DNA of 28,929 nt from a virus. Position 1 is the first letter of the stretch. Each line of letters starts with the position of its first letter. The position numbers and the translations under genes are program-made. Positions 1-6,988 of the stretch are shown here, one piece after another. The stretch spans positions 1-28,929 of the IMG/VR virus record IMGVR_UViG_3300042475_000803; one strand, 5' to 3'. The notes beneath the pieces were generated by a model. The model had not been told where the DNA came from. It was given only the letters and a program-made list of their open reading frames with translations, and ran no database searches.

Positions 1-2
1 TA

Positions 3-1646
3 CTCGTTTACCTTATGTTCGTTAGTATTGCCGCTGCGGCTATCACTGACTTAAAGCTCAGCACTGCGCAGATATTCGACGTGCAGTGGTATATTTCCGG
101 CGGAACACTGCATGCGAGCGGATTTAACTATATCTTTGCGAGCGTGAACTATGCTACTCAGACTAATTCGGCTGCTAGATGGACAGCTGCACAAACTGCA
201 GACGCAAACAGTAATGGCAGATACATTGGGTTCTTTAATAGTACAACCAATCCTGGCACCTACGGTATGGCCGTGTTCAATAGCGACGGCACAAGATACA
301 AAATAATTAACAACACAGGCTCGTTTCGAGCATTAGCCAACGGAGCGATCTTCTATAACGGCAACGGTATGTGGGGAACTCTCATCACTACCGGTCAAGG
401 ATATAGTCTTGGTCAAAGCGGTTCGTGGTCTGTCACTCAAGATAACCCAACGAATAGTCAACTTCAAGCGTATGTTCCACCAAGCTCAACGCCGTTGGCT
501 GCGGGACAGACTGCGCCACCACCTGCTGTCGCAACTCCAATCTATAATAACAGCTCGAATGTTAACATAACCAATCACTATCCTACGAGTAATAACAGCC
601 CATCGGGTGAAGGTGCTTCGCAAGCGTTTGATAATAATCCAAACACAAAGTATCTAAACTTTGATAAGAAAAACGCTGGTGTTACTATTAAACTAAACGC
701 TGGGCGAGTGGTAAACGAGTTTACACTTACCACTGCGAATGACTTCTCAGGAAGAGACCCGACGAGTTATAAGCTATACGCAAGTAACGACGGTGTAAAC
801 TGGACGTTGATTCAAGAAGGTGCTTTATCACTTAGTAACGATAGATTCTGGACCAGTCCTAAAATTCCAGTCACAAACAGCAATGCGTATGTCTACTATT
901 ACATATTCTTTCCCACGACTAAATCCGGAGACGGCTGTGGTTTGAACTGTGACAGTATGCAGATTGCAGAAATTACATTCTACTACAATTCAGGCAACAC
1001 AACAACATCAACGGCGACTGGTTCAGGATCTGTATCAAACCCAGGATCTGCTCCAACCCCGGTTTACTCGTCAGGTATCAATCCTTCACAGGCGATGAGA
1101 AGAGCGGCCAACCTTGCTTTGACGAACGGTCATAATGCAAATGTAAATATTGTTGGAAACGACAATGATGTTCAGATCCAACAGATTGGTGGAAGCCATT
1201 ATGCTATCTTAAATATCGATGGTGATAACAATAGCACAGATATTTTACAGACAACAACTACATCATCTAGACACTATCTAGAGGCTGACATCATCGGCAA
1301 TGGAAACAGCCTAATACTACAGCAAAGAGAAACTGGAAAAAACATGTTCTTAAACGTTAACGGAAACAGCAATGATCTGTCCGTGAACCAAAAAGGAACT
1401 GGGAACCATTATTTAAATCTAACGTTAATTGGGAACGATCATAATGCTAGCGTAATTCAGGATGGAAGCGGCAGTCATGCTGCGACTGTTCAGTTAGAGA
1501 ACGGTGGCGGAGCATGGAATTTTATTCTAAACCAGTCCGGATCAACTTCTAAGACATACAGTTTGCCACATAGTATGAGCGATGGAAGTACTGTATCCGG
1601 AGTATGTAATGTTTCTGCGGGGTGTAACTTAACAGTGAATCAGTAG
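3..1646 (+). CDS. Discoidin (F5/8 type C) plus curlin-repeat surface protein, 5' partial
   Basis: The frame is open to the window edge. The residues before the first ATG (base 15) are hydrophobic, so the true start, probably with a signal peptide, lies upstream. Counting from that ATG, residues about 185-330 resemble an F5/8 type C (discoidin) carbohydrate-binding domain: a QAFDNN motif, YKLYASNDGVNW and a late IAEITFYY strand. Residues about 375-515 hold roughly six 22-25 residue repeats of the form GN-x-N...Q-x-G...N, as in curlin subunits (CsgA/CsgB), where they stack into an amyloid beta-solenoid. The C-terminus has two close cysteines (GVCNVSAGCN). The domains suggest an adhesin-like virion or host-surface protein. 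The stop is 13 bases before the next gene. The domain calls are fairly secure; the biological role is inference. Confidence 0.7.
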   Translation, partial: LVYLMFVSIAAAAITDLKLSTAQIFDVQWYISGGTLHASGFNYIFASVNYATQTNSAARWTAAQTADANSNGRYIGFFNSTTNPGTYGMAVFNSDGTRYKIINNTGSFRALANGAIFYNGNGMWGTLITTGQGYSLGQSGSWSVTQDNPTNSQLQAYVPPSSTPLAAGQTAPPPAVATPIYNNSSNVNITNHYPTSNNSPSGEGASQAFDNNPNTKYLNFDKKNAGVTIKLNAGRVVNEFTLTTANDFSGRDPTSYKLYASNDGVNWTLIQEGALSLSNDRFWTSPKIPVTNSNAYVYYYIFFPTTKSGDGCGLNCDSMQIAEITFYYNSGNTTTSTATGSGSVSNPGSAPTPVYSSGINPSQAMRRAANLALTNGHNANVNIVGNDNDVQIQQIGGSHYAILNIDGDNNSTDILQTTTTSSRHYLEADIIGNGNSLILQQRETGKNMFLNVNGNSNDLSVNQKGTGNHYLNLTLIGNDHNASVIQDGSGSHAATVQLENGGGAWNFILNQSGSTSKTYSLPHSMSDGSTVSGVCNVSAGCNLTVNQ

Positions 1647-1659
1647 CGAGGAAATTAAA

Positions 1660-1998
1660 ATGGATTTAATATACGGAATAGCATTGAGTTTTCATTTAGA
1701 CTTTGAACAACATTACAATAGCATTCATCCTCATATCCGTTTACAAGACGATAGTTTTATCGCCGGCGCTTATTATAACAGCGAAGATGCTTTAAGCGCG
1801 TACGCCGGTGTTCAAATAACACGATCCAAGTGGAACCATGAATTTGGCGTAGTGTCTGGATACGGCAATTACGAAGTGCTTCCTTTTATCAGAACAACAT
1901 ACGATTTTAATGATAATGTAATAGGTTACATCACACCAGGATTTGAAAACAATAATGTTGGCATCGTCTTTGGTATAGAATTACAGAACTCTAAGTAG
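1660..1998 (+). CDS. Small beta-rich protein, possibly outer-membrane-barrel-like
   Basis: This 112-residue protein starts at an ATG preceded by a GAGGAAAT-type ribosome binding site, 13 bases after the curlin-like gene, so the two are probably co-transcribed. The sequence alternates hydrophobic and polar residues in short strands rich in Gly and aromatic residues (AYAGVQITRS, FGVVSGYGNYEV, YITPGFE, GIVFGIEL). This is the pattern of beta-barrel or beta-sandwich proteins, and the final strand ends close to the C-terminus. No signal peptide is evident. I recognise no catalytic motif. It could be a small virion or membrane-associated protein working with its upstream neighbour; the function is unknown. 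Confidence 0.7.
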   Translation: MDLIYGIALSFHLDFEQHYNSIHPHIRLQDDSFIAGAYYNSEDALSAYAGVQITRSKWNHEFGVVSGYGNYEVLPFIRTTYDFNDNVIGYITPGFENNNVGIVFGIELQNSK

Positions 1999-2039
1999 AA
2001 TAAGATATATAGATTAATAGTTAGTCAAAAGGTTTACAG

Positions 2040-2219
2040 ATGGATATATCGAAACAAGTAAACGAACTTCGTATGAGAATTGCAGAAGAAAAAAGAAAGT
2101 GGGGATTTGATGAAGAGACCCCTTCGATAAAAAGAGAGCCATCTAAGAAAGTTATTAAAGATACGCCAAATGAGTCGGATGATTTAAAGGCAAAGCTGCT
2201 TGGATTAAAGAAGCGATAG
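2040..2219 (+). CDS. Small charged hypothetical protein (59 aa)
   Basis: This 59-residue reading frame starts at ATG 2040, with an AAAGG-like ribosome binding site just upstream, and ends at TAG 2217-2219. It fills most of the gap between the barrel-like gene and the cyclase. The product is very rich in Lys, Arg, Glu and Asp. It has a predicted helical N-terminus (QVNELRMRIAEEKRKWGFDE) and a basic C-terminus (LLGLKKR). No known domain is recognised. The coding call rests on its start site, its fit between neighbours and its amphipathic composition. Confidence 0.55.
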   Translation: MDISKQVNELRMRIAEEKRKWGFDEETPSIKREPSKKVIKDTPNESDDLKAKLLGLKKR

Positions 2220-2247
2220 CGAATGAAATTTTAAGAAAGAAACGAAA

Positions 2248-4293
2248 ATGATGAAGAAGATATTGTTATCACCTATTTGGAGTCTATTAGTACTCGGATT
2301 ATTGTGTATGCTGTTTGTAAGTAACCCCGGTTTCTTAGAAAGCATAAAGCTTAGATATTTTGACCAATTGATAGTGAATCAAGAACCGGTTCAAAACAAT
2401 ATCTACACTGTGAATATTGATGAAGCTGCGATCGAAGAAAAGGGTCAGTGGCCATGGCCTCGAGGAGAATATGCAGCATTAATCGAAGATCTATATGCTA
2501 GGAATGCAGGACTCGTCGTGTTCGGCGTCCTGATGAGCGAGAAGGATCGCTTCGGTGAAGACTATAAGTTGACTGAGACTCTACAAAAGAACCCAGTCGT
2601 TCTTAATACAGTCGGCGGTGATCGAACCGTGAACGAACCGATCAATCCTGGTGCAGCAATCATTAACTCTGAGTATCAGGATCTCATTCTTTCGTATCCT
2701 GGCGTCATTGCAAACATTCCTGAGCTTGAGAAGTTTGCTATTGGATCCGGTATCGTTAATACACTTCCTGAACCCGATGGTGTCACAAGACGTGTTCCAC
2801 TCGTTATTGAGTCTGAAGGTGTTTTGTATCCAAACTTAACACTCGAGGTTCTTCGAGTTCTTGCTGGTGATCCAAGCTTTCAGATACGTCTTTCGCCACT
2901 TGGAGTTGATAAGTTAAGAGTTCCACAGTTTGGTCCTATCTCAACGGACGAACTTGCGAGAGTATGGATCGACTGGAGTCAAAAGTCAATATCAGTAAGT
3001 GCGACAGATCTTCCTGAAGACTTCGGTGGTGCGGTGGTGTTTGTAGCTCCTACGGCTGCAGGTATCAATAACCCGATAGCGACTGCAGCTGGTCAAGTAT
3101 GGCCGCACGATCTTCAAGCTGCTCTATTGGGAACTGTATTCAACGGTACGAATATTGAGAGACCGGCTTGGGCACCAGGTATGGAACTCATCGCATTCAG
3201 TATCGCAGGTTTACTTCTGATAGCATTAGCGAGATGGACCTACGTCGGTCTAGCATTCTTTGCGGTAGTTGTCGTAGCAAGCATTGCATCAAGTATGTAT
3301 GCGTTCGCTGAATATAAGATGCTTATCGACGGCGTTATAATTCCAGCCGGATTACTGCTCGTTGGTCTAATTCGTTATGCTGTAAAGTTCATAGACGAAT
3401 TCCTACAGAAGCAAGCGATTAAGAAACAGTTCGGAGGATATGCTTCACCTGAGGTTGTTGAGATCCTACAGAAGAATCCAGATTTAATTAAAAAAGGCGT
3501 TAAGAAAGAAGTTAGTATTCTATTCTCTGATCTTCGTGGCTTTACTCCTTTAGGCGAAAGTTTTGGTGATGATGTTGCTGGTCTTACAAAGGTAATGAAT
3601 GGATACATGGATGCAATTACACAGCCAGTTCTTGACTCTAGTGGTATGATTATTAAGTACATTGGTGACGCGTCAATGCACATACATAACGCTCCTATCG
3701 ACGATCCGCATCATCCTAAAACCGCTGTCCAGTGTGGATTGGACATGCTTAAGGCCGTAGAAAAATTTAATAAAGATGTTATCATACCTCAAGGTCGCCC
3801 ACCCGTAGGCATGGGTGCCGGCATTAATACCGGTCTTGGTTATATTGGGGAAATGGGCTCAACTAAACGCCACAGCTATGACGTGTTAGGTGACAGCGTA
3901 TCAACCGCTGCTCGCATTGAAAGCAAATGTAAAGAATACGGCTGCTTGCTATTAGTTGGTGGTGCAACCGTTGAACATTGTAAAGATGACTTCTTTTTCC
4001 TTAAGATAGATGATCTAGCAGTAAAAGGTAAAACTGTAGGTATTTCAATTTACACGGTACTAGATGATGTTCAGCCGAGTTATATTAGCAACAAAAAAAT
4101 TCACGATGCGATGCATGAACTGTATCTAAGACAAAAGTTTAGCGAAGCTATTGAACTTTGCCAAAGCCTTAGACACTGTTTCGATGGAAAAATGGATAAG
4201 TATTATGATATGTGGATCGAGCGTTGCGAATATATGAAAACTCAAAAACTTCCAAAAGATTGGAACGGAGTATTCATAGCAACTTCAAAATGA
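2248..4293 (+). CDS. CHASE2-domain class III adenylate cyclase, membrane-bound
   Basis: Predicted to make cAMP from ATP at the cytoplasmic membrane. One membrane segment lies at about residues 8-26. A CHASE2 extracytoplasmic sensor follows at about 30-305 (WPWPRGEYAALIEDL near its start). Three membrane segments lie at about 312-376, then a class III cyclase domain at about 415-600. Metal-binding Asp residues are D428 (FSDLRGFT) and D474 (KYIGD). K470 and D545 (YDVLGD) are the adenine-selecting pair, favouring cAMP over cGMP. The transition-state Arg R556 is present, but the usual Asn is Ser (S552, GDSVSTAAR). The C-terminus keeps the ERC...P..WNGVF..TSK tail of bacterial CHASE2 cyclases, so the gene is full length (681 aa). 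It lies upstream of the ho1-pcyX pair. Host origin by transfer is inferred; activity is unproven because of the Asn to Ser change. Confidence 0.93.
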   Translation: MMKKILLSPIWSLLVLGLLCMLFVSNPGFLESIKLRYFDQLIVNQEPVQNNIYTVNIDEAAIEEKGQWPWPRGEYAALIEDLYARNAGLVVFGVLMSEKDRFGEDYKLTETLQKNPVVLNTVGGDRTVNEPINPGAAIINSEYQDLILSYPGVIANIPELEKFAIGSGIVNTLPEPDGVTRRVPLVIESEGVLYPNLTLEVLRVLAGDPSFQIRLSPLGVDKLRVPQFGPISTDELARVWIDWSQKSISVSATDLPEDFGGAVVFVAPTAAGINNPIATAAGQVWPHDLQAALLGTVFNGTNIERPAWAPGMELIAFSIAGLLLIALARWTYVGLAFFAVVVVASIASSMYAFAEYKMLIDGVIIPAGLLLVGLIRYAVKFIDEFLQKQAIKKQFGGYASPEVVEILQKNPDLIKKGVKKEVSILFSDLRGFTPLGESFGDDVAGLTKVMNGYMDAITQPVLDSSGMIIKYIGDASMHIHNAPIDDPHHPKTAVQCGLDMLKAVEKFNKDVIIPQGRPPVGMGAGINTGLGYIGEMGSTKRHSYDVLGDSVSTAARIESKCKEYGCLLLVGGATVEHCKDDFFFLKIDDLAVKGKTVGISIYTVLDDVQPSYISNKKIHDAMHELYLRQKFSEAIELCQSLRHCFDGKMDKYYDMWIERCEYMKTQKLPKDWNGVFIATSK

Positions 4294-4330
4294 TGATAAA
4301 TATTATATCACACCACAAAGGATTTCAAAA

Positions 4331-4543
4331 ATGCTAAACGTAAATTACTTTATAGACTTCGTTCAAGAAACAAAGAGACAGTTCGTAAGATCAACTGTCT
4401 CTGATGAAAAAATCAAGGCTGGGCTGCTGAATTTTATTGACAAACAGACAGAACTGAGTAAAATAGTAACTAAGAACTTTGAAGAATTCAGTAAGATTGG
4501 TATTGATGCAATAACGAGTAAAGGAAATATTTGTAAGCCATGA
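4331..4543 (+). CDS. Small phasin-like protein
   Basis: This 70-residue, all-helical protein has an AAAGGA ribosome binding site just upstream of its ATG. Its stop overlaps the heme oxygenase start (ATGA). The pattern FIDKQTELSKIVTKNFEEFSK resembles the amphipathic helix of phasins (FVDTQTEFAKTVAKN-type), which coat polyhydroxyalkanoate granules in alphaproteobacteria and other bacteria. It is shorter than typical phasins (about 100-180 aa), so granule binding is only a suggestion. Its 3' part contains a near-consensus sigma70 promoter for ho1. It could instead be an unrelated small helical phage protein. Confidence 0.6.
   Translation: MLNVNYFIDFVQETKRQFVRSTVSDEKIKAGLLNFIDKQTELSKIVTKNFEEFSKIGIDAITSKGNICKP
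4437..4464 (+). promoter_or_regulatory. Sigma70-type promoter for ho1-pcyX
   Basis: TTGACA (4437-4442), a 16-base spacer, then TAAAAT (4459-4464): 11 of 12 consensus bases. It lies inside the phasin-like gene, about 75 bases before the heme oxygenase start. The same -35, spacer length and -10 recur before gene 41. Predicted to be read early by host RNA polymerase. Confidence 0.6.
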
Positions 4544-5133
4544 ACAATTTGAGAGAGCTCACGAAAGAAGAGCACAGAAGAGCAGAACGAACTGCTTTTA
4601 TGAATAGAATGTTAAAGAAAAAACTTACACCTTATCAGTATTACACGTACTTGAAGAATCAGTTACTTATGTACGTTACTCTAGAGTATTATGCGACAGA
4701 AGTAGGAATCTTCGGAGAGGATATCTTCGGCATATTAAGGTCGGCTGCTATCCTCGAAGATATTACGATCATGGAGTCAGAGTCCGAGATCTCGTTAAAA
4801 ACTGCCCCTACTCTACCCGCCGCAACTGCTTATGTAGAATACATTCATAAGATTAAAGAAGATAAAGACAAGCTTCTTGCACATATGTATGTTAGACACA
4901 TGGGAGACCTTTCCGGTGGCCAGATGATAAAGAAGCTAGTACCAGGACCAACTAACTTCTACGAGTTCGAAAGAGATGTCGATGAATTAAAGACTCTTAT
5001 TCGAAACAATCTACACGACGGTTTAGAGAAAGAAGCTAAAGTATGCTTTAGCATGGTTCAGAAATTTCTAGAAGAATTGGAGGATTACTTTGGAGGTATG
5101 GACCCCGCTGATTCAACTGTCAAAGAAGATTGA
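4540..5133 (+). CDS. ho1: Heme oxygenase (biliverdin-forming)
   Basis: Opens heme to biliverdin IX-alpha, CO and iron using O2 and reduced ferredoxin, in the cytoplasm. The proximal heme ligand is H12 in EEHRRAE. The distal helix carries GDLSGGQ at residues 122-128, the family hallmark. At 197 residues it is shorter than cyanobacterial HO1 (about 240), as is usual for phage copies. It overlaps the upstream gene by ATGA and the bilin reductase by 44 bases, so biliverdin production and its reduction are coupled in translation. A sigma70-type promoter lies 75 bases upstream. Cyanophage ho1 genes are known; here it sits with a PcyX-type reductase. Confidence 0.95.
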   Translation: MNNLRELTKEEHRRAERTAFMNRMLKKKLTPYQYYTYLKNQLLMYVTLEYYATEVGIFGEDIFGILRSAAILEDITIMESESEISLKTAPTLPAATAYVEYIHKIKEDKDKLLAHMYVRHMGDLSGGQMIKKLVPGPTNFYEFERDVDELKTLIRNNLHDGLEKEAKVCFSMVQKFLEELEDYFGGMDPADSTVKED

Positions 5134-5764
5134 AAGTATCTTTGACGATCACTATAGTAGGAACTCTAGCCTAGAACTATTCGATGGATGGAAAGATAAT
5201 ATCTGGAGTTCCAAGTATGTTCGAAAGTGTCACTTAAAGACGATTGACAATAGAGAGTCACAAAAACTCTGGCTTATGCATGTGAATATATTTCCGCACG
5301 AGCATTTTAACTTTCCAATCCTTGGTTTCGACATCGTGGCAGGCCCAAGTAAGATCACCGGATCGTTCTTTGACTTCTCTCCAACTACGGACGAAACTCC
5401 AGAACACCCATACCTGAGTTATATGAGAGACACGGCGAAGGATCTTTCATGGTCTAAACCTCGTGATCTTCCTGACTGGGCTCAGAGTATCTTCTCAACT
5501 TCAATGATCGCGGCAGGTAATTTAAAATCTGAGGAAGAGATCGATCAACTCTCAAAGACCTGCCTTCATCTCGTTGAATACTATGTAACGAATATGAAGA
5601 GCAATCTTTACGTCACGAATCCAATAAAGATCACTGAGAGACACAATCAATACTGTAGGAACCAAAAGCTAAATCCGCATCTTCACAGATCAATACTCTC
5701 GATGGGTATCTCTGAAAACGATAAAAACAACTACATAGATAGTGTTTTATTCGAGGAGATCTAG
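5090..5764 (+). CDS. pcyX: Ferredoxin-dependent bilin reductase, PcyX type
   Basis: Reduces biliverdin, the product of the overlapping ho1, with electrons from ferredoxin. PcyX enzymes yield phycoerythrobilin. The start is TTG 5090, set by GGAGG at 5079-5083 with a 6-base gap; no in-frame ATG fits. H64 (LMHVNIFP) and D81 (GFDIVAGP) are 17 residues apart, matching H88 and D105 of PcyA. This Asp-His pair is kept in PcyX and PcyA, whereas PebS has Asn at the His position. The C-terminal NPHLHR replaces the NDKTR of PcyA, so the Asp equivalent to D220 is Pro196. The length, 224 aa, suits the family. PcyX is preferred to PcyA because of the phage setting and absence of the clear Glu76 context; product specificity needs a tree or assay. 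Confidence 0.88.
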   Translation: MEVWTPLIQLSKKIESIFDDHYSRNSSLELFDGWKDNIWSSKYVRKCHLKTIDNRESQKLWLMHVNIFPHEHFNFPILGFDIVAGPSKITGSFFDFSPTTDETPEHPYLSYMRDTAKDLSWSKPRDLPDWAQSIFSTSMIAAGNLKSEEEIDQLSKTCLHLVEYYVTNMKSNLYVTNPIKITERHNQYCRNQKLNPHLHRSILSMGISENDKNNYIDSVLFEEI

Positions 5765-5765
5765 C

Positions 5766-5882
5766 TTGGATGATATAAAAGTAGTTGACATTTATAGAAA
5801 AATGGGTTATACTTATATCGAAAGCCGTGACGATGGAGACGGCTTTTTAGATGTTTCGAGAATTGGGTTTTTAGTAAAGTAA
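5766..5882 (+). CDS. Possible 38-aa protein with TTG start
   Basis: A strong GAGGAG motif at 5754-5759, in the last codons of pcyX, stands 6 bases before TTG 5766. The frame runs to TAA 5880-5882 and encodes a balanced sequence (VVDIYRKMGYTYIES, then DDGDGFLDVSRIGF). The same DNA contains a near-perfect sigma70 promoter and a GC-rich hairpin, so the stretch may be mainly regulatory. Coding is plausible because of the ribosome binding site and amino acid mix. No family is recognised. Confidence 0.4.
   Translation: MDDIKVVDIYRKMGYTYIESRDDGDGFLDVSRIGFLVK
5785..5813 (+). promoter_or_regulatory. Sigma70-type promoter before the 33-59 genes
   Basis: TTGACA (5785-5790), a 17-base spacer and TATACT (5808-5813): 11 of 12 consensus bases at ideal spacing. 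Transcription should start near 5820, directly at the hairpin at 5821. It would drive the small protein at 5893, gene 33 and gene 59. Confidence 0.65.
5821..5848 (+). terminator. Hairpin with short T run (terminator or 5' stem-loop)
   Basis: AAAGCCGT (5821-5828) pairs perfectly with ACGGCTTT (5839-5846) around a 10-base loop and runs into TTTTT. For transcripts coming from pcyX it could be a weak intrinsic terminator. For transcripts from the promoter at 5785 it would form the very 5' end of the mRNA and could stabilise it. Confidence 0.5.
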
Positions 5883-5892
5883 GGGATTGCAT

Positions 5893-6102
5893 ATGGATAG
5901 TAAATTAGTCGAATTAATCATTCGCGAAAATCACGGGATCATGTATTCCGCAAAGATCTATGAAGACTCTGACAACCATCGAGTTGATTACTACAAGAAC
6001 GATCAGTTGATCGAAACTCGTATCTTCGAGGAAAAGCAAGTAGAAAGAACTCGAGCAGCTGTTTCCAGCTGGTTAGATAATATAAAGGTATTGAAAAGTT
6101 AA
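5893..6102 (+). CDS. Conserved-type small phage protein of unknown function
   Basis: This 69-residue protein starts at ATG 5893, with AAGGG at 5881-5885 as ribosome binding site; an upstream in-frame TTG (5887) would sit too close to it. The sequence alternates strands and a C-terminal helix (SAKIYEDSDNHRVDYYKNDQ, then AAVSSWLDNIKVL). Small proteins of this general pattern lie beside genes 33 and 59 in marine T4-like phages, but I cannot assign a function. Its stop immediately precedes the gene 33 start, so it is co-translated with the late-transcription co-activator. Confidence 0.7.
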   Translation: MDSKLVELIIRENHGIMYSAKIYEDSDNHRVDYYKNDQLIETRIFEEKQVERTRAAVSSWLDNIKVLKS

Positions 6103-6336
6103 ATGATTGTCACAAGAACAGCAGAAAAGATACATATGGAAATCGCCTCCAAGCTTTCGAACGGCGCTACATATATCGATGCGCTAGTAGAATACGCGAA
6201 AGAAAATGACCTTGAGATTGAAACAGTCGCAGAGATCGTTAAGAAATCTTCGATACTCAAGGAAAAAATTCGTGAAGAAGCGGTTGCTGTAAGAATGGTG
6301 AAGAAGGAAGAGAATGGTCTCGTTAAATTATGCTAA
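6103..6336 (+). CDS. 33: Late-promoter transcription accessory protein gp33
   Basis: In T4, gp33 bridges host RNA polymerase to the gp45 clamp and activates late promoters together with gp55. This 77-residue protein has the family core YIDALVEYAKENDLEIETVAE followed by an ...LKEKIREEA helix, at the length usual for gp33. It lies in T4 gene order (33-59-32) and overlaps gene 59 by 23 bases. The presence of exact TATAAATA late promoters in this window fits a working gp33. An in-frame ATG at 6136 is an alternative start. Confidence 0.78.
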   Translation: MIVTRTAEKIHMEIASKLSNGATYIDALVEYAKENDLEIETVAEIVKKSSILKEKIREEAVAVRMVKKEENGLVKLC

Positions 6337-6919
6337 TGAGGAGTCGTTTCGTGTCTATGTCAACTACTTGGCATTGAAGAAACACTTTGAAAGCGATAGC
6401 TACGATTATCATAAGTATAATGGTAAAGTGCGCGCGTCCTTTGATAAATTTCAGACACGAAACGACGCGTTTTTCTTTTACAAACTGTCAAAGAGAAACG
6501 ATCCTACTAAGATTCTACTCGCGAACATTATCCATAATCAAAAGGTATGGATCCGCGATATCGTAGATGAAACAGGTGAGAACATATTCGTCGAATGGGA
6601 AAAGAGAGTAGAGTCTCTTACGTATATGTTCAAGAACGACATCAAGAAACTTAAAGAGAACTATCACGACAACTTCGTAGTGAAAGATGGTCAGCATCCA
6701 TACGTTATGACTCTATACCTACGTAAAGAAATATCGCTCGAGACGTTTTCTATTTTAGCCCGCATATCAAACGTTTATGACCTATGGGAAAAAGAAATAG
6801 TTGACAAATTCATCGCGCGCGATATAATAAGGTTATCCAAGAAATATTATCCATTCATGGAAGTGGATCAAAAAAAATTTTCGAAGATTGTGAAAGAACA
6901 GTTTTTCGAAGATAAATAG
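6314..6919 (+). CDS. 59: Helicase loader gp59
   Basis: In T4, gp59 binds fork DNA and gp32 and loads the gp41 helicase. This 201-residue, largely helical and basic protein follows the T4 gp59 pattern: a YHKYNGKVRASFDKFQTRND segment near residue 35, FFFYKLSKR, then LANIIHNQKVWIRDI, with a C-terminal helical domain ending in IVKEQFFEDK. T4 gp59 is 217 aa. Its place between genes 33 and 32, with both partners (gp32 and gp41) nearby, supports the call. Its 3' part contains a perfect-consensus promoter that would serve gene 32. Confidence 0.85.
   Translation: MVSLNYANEESFRVYVNYLALKKHFESDSYDYHKYNGKVRASFDKFQTRNDAFFFYKLSKRNDPTKILLANIIHNQKVWIRDIVDETGENIFVEWEKRVESLTYMFKNDIKKLKENYHDNFVVKDGQHPYVMTLYLRKEISLETFSILARISNVYDLWEKEIVDKFIARDIIRLSKKYYPFMEVDQKKFSKIVKEQFFEDK
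6801..6828 (+). promoter_or_regulatory. Perfect-consensus sigma70 promoter for gene 32
   Basis: TTGACA (6801-6806), a 16-base spacer and TATAAT (6823-6828): all 12 consensus bases match. It lies inside gene 59, about 160 bases before the gene 32 start. It would let the abundant single-strand binding protein be made early and independently. The leader between 6835 and 6988 includes a weak hairpin (TGATGG/CCGTCA, 6925-6941), a possible but unproven operator. Confidence 0.7.
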
Positions 6920-6988
6920 TATTGTGATGGTTGATCCGTCATAAAATTGCAATACATTGTCATACATCGCATACAAGGAGATACACCG

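Noticed and set aside
4295-4302. GATAAATA before the phasin-like gene, as a late promoter
   Set aside because: One mismatch at the first base of the late consensus; the same string occurs at 6911 at a gene end. Left out as unproven.
5090-5764. Assignment as PebS
   Set aside because: The residue aligned to PebS Asn88 is His64, which fits PcyX/PcyA.
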